NCBI RefSeq assembly: GCF_013283195.1
Contig: NZ_JABEKT010000001.1
Span: 3,297,473 to 3,361,472 of the forward strand
Length of the DNA: 64,000 nt
Origin: Ensifer adhaerens
GTDB taxonomy: Bacteria; Pseudomonadota; Alphaproteobacteria; Rhizobiales; Rhizobiaceae
Reading direction: 5' to 3'
Positions 30,421-37,141 of this stretch are shown here, one piece after another. A program made the position numbers and the translations under genes. Each line of letters starts with the position of its first letter. Within the stretch, counting starts at the first letter, position 1. The notes beneath the pieces were generated by a model. That model did not search any database. It saw nothing but the letters and a program-made list of their open reading frames with translations, and was not told the origin of the DNA.

Positions 30421-31124
30421 GGCGAGACACGCCCTGGTCGGGAGATAGGCAGAACTATAACCGTTGAATTTGACGGGTACTGAACTGCTGCGTTACTTGT
30501 TGCTGCCCCCACCTGGAAAGCTGTTGCTTGACTTTGAAGCGCTTCCGCGCGCCGTAGAATTTTTCCATTATTACTTGCATGTTTTCTGCAGAGAAGACTG
30601 AAGACTCGAGTCGGGGCAGCGCGACAGCAAGAAGCTTCAAACATATCAGTCAGTTGCGAATTTATGCTGCGCACAGCGCGCCGATGGCGGCCACGTCTCT
30701 TGCGGCAAAATTGGGCGCAAACCACTCAACTTCTCGATACATTCGTTCAAAAAGCTGTGATTTCAACAGCTTGCGATGCATCCTAGATATCACCTGAAAA
30801 AACCGCAACTGACCGATTTTTGAGCAATGGCAAGACGCAATACCACTTCTAAAAAGTTTTGCTTGCCAATTCAAAATAAACCCATCAATCTTACTCTGTT
30901 CGGGCAATCTACGAGCACGGGAAGATCTTGAAATAAAAGCGGGCCGGAGACGCAAAAACTCCGGGTGGCCAGACTGGGGGGACGCTTTTTGCAACCTTTC
31001 CGATGGCTGGCTGCGGTAACAGGAACCTTTCCTCAAATATCGAGAACTGCCTGCCCAACGCCCAACCGGGCAAACTGCAATGCTACCCGTCCGTCAAACG
31101 GGTGGAGAGAAAAGGACCTGACGC
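30421..31124. other. AT-rich intergenic region upstream of the cold-shock gene
   Basis: This 704-base gap is clearly lower in GC than its surroundings between about 30480 and 30960. No intact gene was supported. On the minus strand, two adjacent open stretches (about 30662-31036 and 30455-30640) read like a broken protein (FERMYREVEWFAPNF, then LESSVFSAENMQVIMEKFYG) but are separated by stops and match no family I know. The last 150 bases probably form the cold-shock gene's promoter and long leader. Confidence 0.45.
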
Positions 31125-31340
31125 ATGGCCGAAACTGGCACTGTAAAATTCTTCAACACCGATAAGGGCTTTGGTTTCATCAAGCCTGACAATGGTGGTG
31201 CGGATATCTTCGTACACATCTCTGCTGTCCAGGCTTCCGGCCTGAACGGCCTGTCGGAAAATCAGAAGGTAAGCTTCGACACCGAACCGGATCGCCGCGG
31301 CAAAGGCCCGAAGGCGGTCAACCTGCAGGTCTCCGGCTAA
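31125..31340 (+). CDS. cspA: Cold-shock protein, CspA family
   Basis: This 71-residue single cold-shock domain protein carries both RNA-binding motifs: KGFGFIKP (RNP1, about residues 15-22) and DIFVHIS (RNP2, about 28-34). It binds single-stranded RNA and DNA and acts as an RNA chaperone. GAAAAGGACC precedes the ATG, and a long AT-rich leader upstream would be consistent with structural cold regulation, which is inferred. A strong terminator follows. Rhizobia carry several paralogues, so the exact one is unknown. Confidence 0.95.
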   Translation: MAETGTVKFFNTDKGFGFIKPDNGGADIFVHISAVQASGLNGLSENQKVSFDTEPDRRGKGPKAVNLQVSG

Positions 31341-31372
31341 CACCGGATACTGCTGAAAGATTCAAGTTGAAG

Positions 31373-31397
31373 CCCGGCAGCGATGCCGGGTTTTTTT
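31373..31397 (+). terminator. Rho-independent terminator of cspA-like gene
   Basis: CCCGGCA pairs with TGCCGGG (31384-31390) across GCGA and is followed by seven T. It lies 33 bases beyond the stop. Confidence 0.92.
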
Positions 31398-31483
31398 GTT
31401 CAGGCTCCGTTCAGTTTGGCGCGGTTAACCTTCTTTCATCATGAAGGCCGGAACCACTCCGGTCCATGCACAGGATTGAAGCC

Positions 31484-31921
31484 ATGAACAAGTTCATCAA
31501 AGCGACGGTTCTCTCGGTCATCGCCGCCGCCTCGGTTCTCCCGACCCTCAGCACGGCTGAGGCTGGTGATTGGAACCGCCACCGGCACCATGACAACGGT
31601 GACGCCGTTGCACTCGGCGCACTTGGTCTGGCGACCGGCGTGATCATCGGTGGCGCGATCGCCTCGCAGCCACGCTACAGCGAACGCGTCTACGTCGACC
31701 CGGAACCCGATTACTATGAGCCGCGCCCGGTCTACCGTCCGCGCCCCGTCTATCGCCCGCGTCCCGTGGTCGTCGACAACTACGGCGGCGGTTACGGCTC
31801 GCTCGAGCCCTGGACCCCGTCCTGGTACCGTTACTGCTCGCAGCGTTACCGCTCGTTCAACCCTGACAACGGCACCTTCCGTGGCTACGATGGCCGCAGC
31901 TACTTCTGCAACGCTGGCTGA
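31484..31921 (+). CDS. BA14K family protein
   Basis: This 145-residue exported protein has a signal peptide (MNKFIKATVLSVIAAASVLPTLSTAEA), a short hydrophobic glycine-rich segment (ALGALGLATGVIIGGAI) and a repetitive RPVYRPRPVYRPRPV stretch. The C-terminal BA14K domain includes YCSQRYRSFNPDNGTFRGYDGRSYFC with paired cysteines. The Brucella member is an immunoreactive protein with lectin-like activity; rhizobial members are undefined. The start is the methionine opening the signal peptide. A terminator lies 30 bases after the stop, and it is monocistronic. Confidence 0.9.
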   Translation: MNKFIKATVLSVIAAASVLPTLSTAEAGDWNRHRHHDNGDAVALGALGLATGVIIGGAIASQPRYSERVYVDPEPDYYEPRPVYRPRPVYRPRPVVVDNYGGGYGSLEPWTPSWYRYCSQRYRSFNPDNGTFRGYDGRSYFCNAG

Positions 31922-31950
31922 TCGAACAGCCCGCTAAGCGGACAAATAAG

Positions 31951-31985
31951 AAAGCGCATGCCTTTCCCGGGCATGCGCTTTTTTC
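31951..31985 (+). terminator. Rho-independent terminator of the BA14K gene
   Basis: A perfect 12-base stem (31951-31962 with 31970-31981) is followed by TTTT. It lies 30 bases after the stop. Confidence 0.92.
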
Positions 31986-32046
31986 ATTGCTGCCGGTCGA
32001 TATCCTCGAAACAGGATCGCCGCCTTACTGCATAATTTACAGTGTT

Positions 32047-32082
32047 ACAGCGCCGCGCGCCATATTTGGCGCGCGGCGCTGT
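32047..32082. terminator. Perfect 16-base hairpin at the end of the MBL-fold gene
   Basis: ACAGCGCCGCGCGCCA (32047-32062) pairs perfectly with 32067-32082 across TATT, only six bases beyond the hydrolase stop codon. No T run follows. The flanking CAGTGTTACAGCG resembles the end of the composite repeat at 48651, so this may be a repeat-derived palindrome that serves as a 3' end structure. Confidence 0.6.
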
Positions 32083-32088
32083 AAGGGG

Positions 32089-32730
32089 TCAGAGACCACG
32101 CAGATAGGGATTGGTACGCCGCTCCTCGCCGATCTGGCCGCCGGGACCGTGCCCGCAGATGAAGCCGACGTGATCGCCAAGCGGCAGGATCTTGTCGCGG
32201 ATCGAATCAAGCAGTTGCTGGTGATTGCCGCCGGGAAGATCGGTGCGGCCGATCGAACCGTGGAACAGCACGTCGCCGACATGAGCGAAGCCCTGCGCCC
32301 GATTGAAATAGACCACGTGGCCGGGCGCATGGCCGGGGCAATGCAGCACCTCGAACACATGATTGCCGAAAGAGACGGTATCGCCGTCCTCCAGCCACTG
32401 GTCGGGCACGACGTTTTCGACCTTCATCGCCAGACCGAATTTCTCGGCCTGCTCTTCCAGCCGCGACAGGAGCGGCAGATCGTCCTTGTGCGGGCCGATG
32501 ATCGAAAGCCCGAGCGCTTCCTTCAGCTCCTTGGCGCCGCCGGCATGGTCAATATGGCCGTGTGTCAGCCAGATCGCCTTGAGCGCGATGCCGTTCTCCT
32601 TGATCGTCTGCAGGATCACGTCGACGTCGCCGCCAGGATCGACGATCACGCCTTCCTTGGTTTCTGCGTCGAAAAGAACCGTGCAGTTCTGCTGGAAATG
32701 GGTAACCGGGATGATGCCCGCCTGTAGCAT
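32089..32730 (-). CDS. MBL-fold metallo-hydrolase (glyoxalase II-like)
   Basis: This 213-residue metallo-beta-lactamase-fold protein has the metal motif LTHGHIDHAGG (H57, H59, D61, H62). Later ligands lie in HCPGHAPGH, in FAHVGDVLFHGSIGRTDLPGG (the bridging aspartate) and in FICGHGPGG (the last histidine). The length and the GRTDLPGG block match the YcbL/GloB2 type, which hydrolyses S-lactoylglutathione or related thioesters in some bacteria. The start MLQAGIIPV was preferred to an ATG 33 bases upstream because it begins at the fold's first strand. The specific substrate is not shown by sequence. Confidence 0.9.
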   Translation of the reverse strand: MLQAGIIPVTHFQQNCTVLFDAETKEGVIVDPGGDVDVILQTIKENGIALKAIWLTHGHIDHAGGAKELKEALGLSIIGPHKDDLPLLSRLEEQAEKFGLAMKVENVVPDQWLEDGDTVSFGNHVFEVLHCPGHAPGHVVYFNRAQGFAHVGDVLFHGSIGRTDLPGGNHQQLLDSIRDKILPLGDHVGFICGHGPGGQIGEERRTNPYLRGL

Positions 32731-32799
32731 GCCGTCAGCGCCTCGCTCAGATGTCGTTGCCACACCTATAGCGCCAAACGACAGAAGGCACAGTGCCCT

Positions 32800-32964
32800 T
32801 TAACGTAGGCTGGCAATTTCCGCTGAAGGGGATTGGGGTGTGGGCAGTTGGACGGTGGTGAGCAGCAAGGCTGCAACGAACACCTCGGCGGCAACGACGA
32901 TCGCCACCACCGGGCGCAATCCGTGGACGGCGGGGTTTACCGGATTAACAGCTGAATTCGACAT
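32800..32964 (-). CDS. Small single-pass membrane protein
   Basis: This is a 54-residue open frame beginning MSNSAVNPVNPAV. An excellent ribosome site (GGAGAGGGAGG) sits just upstream and one hydrophobic helix is predicted (VVAIVVAAEVFVAALLLTTV, about residues 18-37), followed by a short polar tail. No family was recognised. The strong initiation signal and clean hydrophobic core support a real gene. It lies in the gap between the MBL hydrolase and the SH3b gene, with its own orientation. Function is unknown. Confidence 0.6.
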   Translation of the reverse strand: MSNSAVNPVNPAVHGLRPVVAIVVAAEVFVAALLLTTVQLPTPQSPSAEIASLR

Positions 32965-33200
32965 CGAACCTCCCTCTCCTGCCGCCGCCATAGTCTTTTC
33001 GCGGGGCATATCGCTGATCGTTTCCCTCGGGCACCCGCCCGACATGGACAGGAGAACACTTCGATCGCGAAACGGTTCCCTGCATCGAACGCCGGGTCGA
33101 CCGTTGCAGCTTGAGTATGTCGCACCTTCACATTTCGTGACGTTCCCCAGGGAACATCCCCACCATCGCCGCGTTTGCCCCTCAGCCATAACGAAGGAGC

Positions 33201-33827
33201 ATGATGATGAAGAACCTTACCCGCCCCCTGTTGCGAACTGCCGCGGCTGCGGGTTTCGTACTCGTAGCCGGCTCGGCCGCCTTCGCGGCCATGACCGCCA
33301 CCACCGTCACCGACCTCAACGTCCGCGCTGGCCCCGGCCCGCAATATCCGACCGTTGGCTTGGCCACACGTGGCAGCACGGCCGTGCTTGACGGCTGCAT
33401 CGAAGGCAGCAAGTGGTGCCGTATCGACGTCAACGGCCTTCGCGGCTGGGTTTATGCCCAGTATCTGACAACCGATCTCGGCGGATCGGCCGTCGTCGTT
33501 CAGGATCGGCGCTCCGATCTTGCCGTGCCCGTGGTGACCTATGAGGTGCAGGCAGGCGACCCGCCGATGCCCGCGCCCGGGGATGAGTTGCTTGGCCCTG
33601 TCGAAGACGTCGAGCCGATCGTGCCGCCGGACACCGTGCGCACCTATATCACCACCAATCCGGGCGATACCGTCTATCTCGACGGAGAAGTCGTGGTGGG
33701 CGCCGAGCTTCCGCAAGCTGTCGAAGTGCGCCGCGTGCCCGACTACACCTACGATTATGCCAGCATCAACGGCCAGCCGGTTCTGGTCGAGCCGGCGACG
33801 CGCCGTATCGTTTACGTCTATCGATAA
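33201..33827 (+). CDS. Exported SH3b-domain protein with DUF1236-like tail
   Basis: This 208-residue protein has a signal peptide (MKNLTRPLLRTAAAAGFVLVAGSAAFA) and an SH3b domain (about residues 35-90) with the typical LNVRAGPGPQYPTVG and SKWCRIDVNGLRGWVYAQYL. The C-terminal half, VRTYITTNPGDTVYLDGEVVVGAELP...YDYASINGQPVLVEPATRRIVYVYR, matches the DUF1236 pattern common in rhizobia. It probably acts in the periplasm, perhaps binding peptidoglycan, which is inferred. Three consecutive ATGs occur; the third (33207) is best spaced from AAGGAG. A terminator follows. Confidence 0.87.
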   Translation: MMMKNLTRPLLRTAAAAGFVLVAGSAAFAAMTATTVTDLNVRAGPGPQYPTVGLATRGSTAVLDGCIEGSKWCRIDVNGLRGWVYAQYLTTDLGGSAVVVQDRRSDLAVPVVTYEVQAGDPPMPAPGDELLGPVEDVEPIVPPDTVRTYITTNPGDTVYLDGEVVVGAELPQAVEVRRVPDYTYDYASINGQPVLVEPATRRIVYVYR

Positions 33828-34162
33828 GCAAGACGCGCCCTGGGTGGGCAATCACAATCAACTCCAGCGGCCCGCGTCGCTGGAGTTTTCGTTTGCACCG
33901 CAGCGAATCACCCGGATCTATAGCTGCGGTTGCCCTCGCCTCTACTCAAACCCTGTAGTAATTTTGTCGCTTTTCGCGTGGAAGAACGCGAAATGCGCCA
34001 TTTTCCGCGTGAAATCGCAACATTTTGGCGAGCAAAGCCTCCCCTGAAGACACCCGTGACTTCCCTAAATTGACAAGACTCAAGATTCGGCTTCAACCTG
34101 TCCTTGCCGGATCATCGGCATATGGCGGCTCGTCTTCGACGGGCCTCGATACGGAGGGATCA
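33828..34162. other. Intergenic region after the SH3b gene
   Basis: These 335 bases hold the SH3b terminator and then an AT-rich stretch (33950-34030) with TTCGCGTGG...ACGCGAA, a short inverted repeat around 33975-33995. No gene or named RNA was seen. Confidence 0.5.
33861..33889 (+). terminator. Rho-independent terminator of the SH3b gene
   Basis: ACTCCAGCG pairs perfectly with CGCTGGAGT (33878-33886) and is followed by TTTT. It lies 34 bases after the stop. Confidence 0.9.
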
Positions 34163-34429
34163 ATGGAAGCATTAATGCCAATCATTACCCAATTGATCGC
34201 GGGGGCGGCCGGCGGAAACGCGGCCAGCGCAGTGTTGAAGCAAGGGGCATTCAGTGTCGTCGCACGCACGATCGTCGGCGCCATCGGCGGCCTCGGTGGG
34301 GGATTCCTGATCCAGATGCTCGGCGGCGAAGCGGCCGCGACCGGTCTTGCGATGCAGGCGCTTGGCAGCCTCGTCGGCGGCGGCGTGCTCAGCGGCATCG
34401 TCGGTCAGTTCCTCGGCAAACAAGCCTGA
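34163..34429 (+). CDS. Small glycine-rich hydrophobic protein
   Basis: This is an 88-residue protein with two or three glycine/alanine-rich hydrophobic stretches (IAGAAGGNAASAVL, TIVGAIGGLGGGFLIQML and LVGGGVLSGIVGQFLG), resembling glycine-zipper membrane proteins. ACGGAGGG precedes the chosen ATG; the frame extends upstream but without a ribosome site. There is no classical signal peptide. It has its own terminator. It is probably an integral or membrane-associated protein, and no family-based function is available. Confidence 0.75.
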   Translation: MEALMPIITQLIAGAAGGNAASAVLKQGAFSVVARTIVGAIGGLGGGFLIQMLGGEAAATGLAMQALGSLVGGGVLSGIVGQFLGKQA

Positions 34430-34460
34430 CGCCTTCCGAACGATATCCGTAGCAAGACAA

Positions 34461-34485
34461 AAGGCGGCCGAGGGCCGCCTTTTCT
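34461..34485 (+). terminator. Rho-independent terminator
   Basis: AAGGCGGCC pairs with GGCCGCCTT across GAG and is followed by TTTCT, 31 bases after the stop of the small glycine-rich gene. Confidence 0.88.
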
Positions 34486-34489
34486 GCAC

Positions 34490-34593
34490 TTAAAGCGCGT
34501 CGCGATCGTTCAGATTCGCTTGGCTCGCTTTAAGTTCTTGTTTTTGGGCATGTCGTTATCGCAAAACCGCGGTACACTTTTGCGCGACATGCA
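34490..34593 (-). repeat. Dispersed repeat A, copy 2
   Basis: Read on the minus strand it gives GCATGTCGCGCAAAAGTG, then GCGGTTTTGCGATAACGACATG and the distal AAAGCG...CGCGCTTTA palindrome, nearly as in copy 1. It lies between the small glycine-rich gene and ilvE. Confidence 0.85.
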
Positions 34594-34608
34594 TTAGGTT
34601 ATGACCGG

Positions 34609-35499
34609 TTATTCAGCCGCTGCTGCAACCGGATAGACTTCCTTCATGTAGTCGTTCATCAGCGTTTCGCAGATGGTGGCCGGCGTGAAGCGATAGGGGC
34701 CGATCTCGGAAACCGGCGTCACCTCGGCGGCAGAACCGGTGAGGAAGCACTCGCTGAAATCAGACAATTCTTCCGGCATGATCGCCCGCTCAACCACCTG
34801 GTAGCCGCGGCGCTTGGCAAGCTCGATCACCGTGCGGCGGGTGATGCCGTCGAGGAAGCAGTCCGGCACCGGCGTATGGATGACGCCGTCCTTGACGAAG
34901 AAGATGTTGGCGCCGGTCGCCTCGGCCACCTGGCCGCGGTAATCGAGCATCATCGCATCGGCATAGCCCTTGGCTTCTGCGGCGTGCTTGGAGATGGTGC
35001 AGATCATGTAGAGACCGGCAGCCTTCGATTTCGACGGCGCCGTCTTCGGGTCCGGGCGGCGCCATTCGGCGATATCGAGGCGAATGCCCTTGAGCTTCTC
35101 AGTCGGGTTGAAATAGCTGCCCCACTGCCAGATGGCGATGGCCACGTTGATGCGGTTGTTCTGGGCGGAAACGCCCATCATCTCGCTGCCGCGCCAGGCG
35201 ATCGGCCGGACATAGGCTTCGGAAAAGCCCTGGCGCTTCAGAAGTTCGACGCTTGCGGCATCCAGTTCCTCGACCGAATAGGGGATCTTGAAGCCCAGGA
35301 TGTCGGCGGAGTTGTGAAGGCGCTGGTTGTGTTCCGTCAGCTTGAAGATCCGGCCGCCATAGGCGCGCTCGCCCTCGAACACCGCACTTGCATAGTGCAG
35401 CCCGTGGGTCAGCACATGAATCTTGGCATCCTTCCACGCGACGAACTCGCCATTGAACCAGATTTCGCCGTCCAACTGATCAAAAGGAACCGCTGCCAT
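34609..35499 (-). CDS. ilvE: Branched-chain amino acid aminotransferase
   Basis: This 296-residue fold-type IV PLP aminotransferase catalyses the last step of valine, leucine and isoleucine synthesis and the first of their breakdown. Family landmarks are HVLTHGLHYASAVFEGERAY (about 28-47), the lysine region SKSKAAGLYM (K159 is the likely Schiff-base residue), the phosphate contact EATGANIF (193-200) and GITRRTVIELA. Length is slightly short of E. coli IlvE (309), normal for alphaproteobacteria. A promoter region of 270 bases separates it from the divergent MarR gene. A D-amino-acid or aminodeoxychorismate role is less likely given the full-length match. Confidence 0.95.
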   Translation of the reverse strand: MAAVPFDQLDGEIWFNGEFVAWKDAKIHVLTHGLHYASAVFEGERAYGGRIFKLTEHNQRLHNSADILGFKIPYSVEELDAASVELLKRQGFSEAYVRPIAWRGSEMMGVSAQNNRINVAIAIWQWGSYFNPTEKLKGIRLDIAEWRRPDPKTAPSKSKAAGLYMICTISKHAAEAKGYADAMMLDYRGQVAEATGANIFFVKDGVIHTPVPDCFLDGITRRTVIELAKRRGYQVVERAIMPEELSDFSECFLTGSAAEVTPVSEIGPYRFTPATICETLMNDYMKEVYPVAAAAE

Positions 35500-35691
35500 G
35501 ATGTCGTCCTCCGGCGCTGGTGCGCCATTCTTGCTGTTGATTATCGTCCCGCTTTCAGTTTATCGGCAAACTGATTGTGGGAAAATTCAATTTCGAGATT
35601 TTGGATTTGCGATCAGTGCGGCGCGGCATATCCTCCTGAGGTGTTACCGCCGCCAAATGTCTCGCTTACCGAGCATGGACGCTACCAACGC

Positions 35692-35728
35692 CGTAAAAAT
35701 ATGTCAATAAGGCTGACATATTTTTACG
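35692..35728. promoter_or_regulatory. Perfect 15-base inverted repeat upstream of the MarR gene
   Basis: CGTAAAAATATGTCA (35692-35706) is repeated inverted as TGACATATTTTTACG (35714-35728) with seven bases between. It is AT-rich, 43 bases upstream of the MarR start and in the divergent ilvE/MarR gap. A regulator operator is more likely than a terminator, because its stem is weak and no gene ends here. Confidence 0.72.
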
Positions 35729-35738
35729 ATTGTTTCGT

Positions 35739-35750
35739 AAGTTGCAACTT
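35739..35750. promoter_or_regulatory. 12-base palindrome, candidate MarR operator
   Basis: AAGTTGCAACTT is a perfect palindrome 20 bases before the MarR start codon. It has the TTGCAA-centred form seen in several MarR/OhrR-type operators, so self-regulation is plausible. Confidence 0.6.
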
Positions 35751-35770
35751 GGCTGAAAGGAAATGACCGC

Positions 35771-36253
35771 GTGGCCGGCCAATCCAAAGAAAACACCCGA
35801 TATGTGGGCGACACGGTCGCGCACGACGATGATACGATCGACTTCGAAATCATCGAGCTGCTTTTCTTCGCCTATCGCGACTTCACCTCCGACCCGGATG
35901 CGATCCTGGAAAAAGGCGGCTTTGGCCGCGCGCATCACCGCGTCCTGCACTTCGTCGACCGGGAACCCGGCATGACGGTCGCTAACCTGCTCGACACGTT
36001 GAAGATCACCAAGCAGAGCCTGGCCCGCGTGCTCAAGCAGTTGATCGATTCCGGCTACATCCGTCAGGTCACAGGGCCGGAGGATCGGCGGCAGCGCATG
36101 CTCTATACCACCGAGGAAGGCCAGGCGCTGGCCCGTGCGCTTGCCGAGCCACAGTCCCGCCGCATAGCCCATGCATTGGCAAAGACGGGTCCCGGCGCGC
36201 GCGAAACCGTCAAACGCTTCCTTGCCTGCATGAAGAACGGCGCCGGGGACTGA
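35771..36253 (+). CDS. MarR-family regulator (PetP-like)
   Basis: This 160-residue MarR regulator carries a winged HTH: MTVANLLDTLKITKQSLARVLKQLIDSGYIRQVTGPEDRRQRMLYTTEEGQAL (about residues 68-120), preceded and followed by dimerisation helices. It uses a GTG start with AAAGG upstream. It is followed closely by an OmpR-type response regulator; a MarR plus response-regulator pair of this kind is called PetP-PetR in Rhodobacter capsulatus, where it is needed for cytochrome bc1 genes. The correspondence rests on gene order and size only. Confidence 0.85.
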   Translation: MAGQSKENTRYVGDTVAHDDDTIDFEIIELLFFAYRDFTSDPDAILEKGGFGRAHHRVLHFVDREPGMTVANLLDTLKITKQSLARVLKQLIDSGYIRQVTGPEDRRQRMLYTTEEGQALARALAEPQSRRIAHALAKTGPGARETVKRFLACMKNGAGD

Positions 36254-36300
36254 AATGTCGAAAGCCCGCGGTCGGCGGGCGACGGGGGGGAATGCTAGGC

Positions 36301-37002
36301 ATGACAACAAAAGCGACAGTCTCCGACGATGCGGCCCATCTTCTGGTCGTCGATGACGACCGGCGTATCCGCGATCTGCTCAATCGCTATCTGGTCGAAC
36401 AGGGTTTTCGCGTGACGACGGCTGCCGACGCGGATGAAGCGCGGCGCAAGCTGGTCGGTCTCGATTTCGACCTGTTGATCGTCGACGTGATGATGCCCGG
36501 CGAAAGCGGGATTTCACTGACGCAGAGCCTGCGCCAGATCAAGACCGTGCCGATCCTGATGCTGACGGCACTGGCGGAATCGAATTCTCGCATCGAGGGC
36601 CTTGAGGCAGGCGCGGACGATTATCTGTCAAAACCCTTCGAGCCGCGCGAACTGGTTCTGCGCATCAGCAATATCCTCAGGCGCAACCAGCCGGCGCAGG
36701 CGCCCAAGGTCGACCAAGTGATCTTCGGCCCCTACACCTTTTCCGTGGTGCGCAAGGAGCTTCGGCGCGGCGCCGATCATATCCGCCTGACCGACCGGGA
36801 GCAGGAGATCATGACGCTGTTTTCCCAGCGCGCCGGCGAGACGATCCCGCGCCATGAACTGATCGGCGACGACGCCGAGGTCGGCGAGCGCACCATCGAC
36901 GTCCAGATCAATCGCCTGCGGCGCAAGATCGAGGACGATCCGTCCAATCCAGTTTGGCTGCAGACGGTCCGCGGGATCGGCTATAGGTTGAGCGTGGACT
37001 AA
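36301..37002 (+). CDS. OmpR-family response regulator (PetR-like)
   Basis: This 233-residue two-domain regulator has a receiver domain (about 13-125) with acidic pocket VVDDD (17-20 region), phosphoacceptor D62 in LLIVDVMMPG, T in MLTALA and K in YLSKPFEP. A C-terminal winged helix (about 140-230) ends in VRGIGYRL. GGGGGG lies ahead of the chosen ATG; a nearer ATG at 36292 is possible. The stop codon TAA at 37000-37002 is formed by the first bases of a dispersed repeat, which then separates it from the kinase gene. It is probably the partner of that kinase. Confidence 0.92.
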   Translation: MTTKATVSDDAAHLLVVDDDRRIRDLLNRYLVEQGFRVTTAADADEARRKLVGLDFDLLIVDVMMPGESGISLTQSLRQIKTVPILMLTALAESNSRIEGLEAGADDYLSKPFEPRELVLRISNILRRNQPAQAPKVDQVIFGPYTFSVVRKELRRGADHIRLTDREQEIMTLFSQRAGETIPRHELIGDDAEVGERTIDVQINRLRRKIEDDPSNPVWLQTVRGIGYRLSVD

Positions 37003-37105
37003 AGCATGGCGCGCAAAAGTGCGCAGCGGTTTTGCGATAACGGCATGCGCGGAAAAAAGAAATCAAGGCGCATGGAGCGACCGCCAGCGGTCGCGGTGCG
37101 CTTTA
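37000..37105 (+). repeat. Dispersed repeat A, copy 3, inside the regulator-kinase operon
   Basis: It starts TAAAGCATGG and continues with the GCAAAAGTGCGCAGCGGTTT core, a palindrome partner CGGCATGCG and a distal hairpin GCGACCGCCAGCGGTCGC. It lies wholly between the response regulator and the histidine kinase and supplies the regulator's stop codon. Confidence 0.85.
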
Positions 37106-37141
37106 GGGTGGTGATCTCCTAGATGAGCGTAGCGGAAACCG

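Noticed and set aside
35771-37002. Assigning petP and petR symbols to the MarR and response regulator genes
   Set aside because: The resemblance to Rhodobacter PetP-PetR rests on gene order and family only; no cytochrome bc1 genes lie near, so the symbols were left blank.
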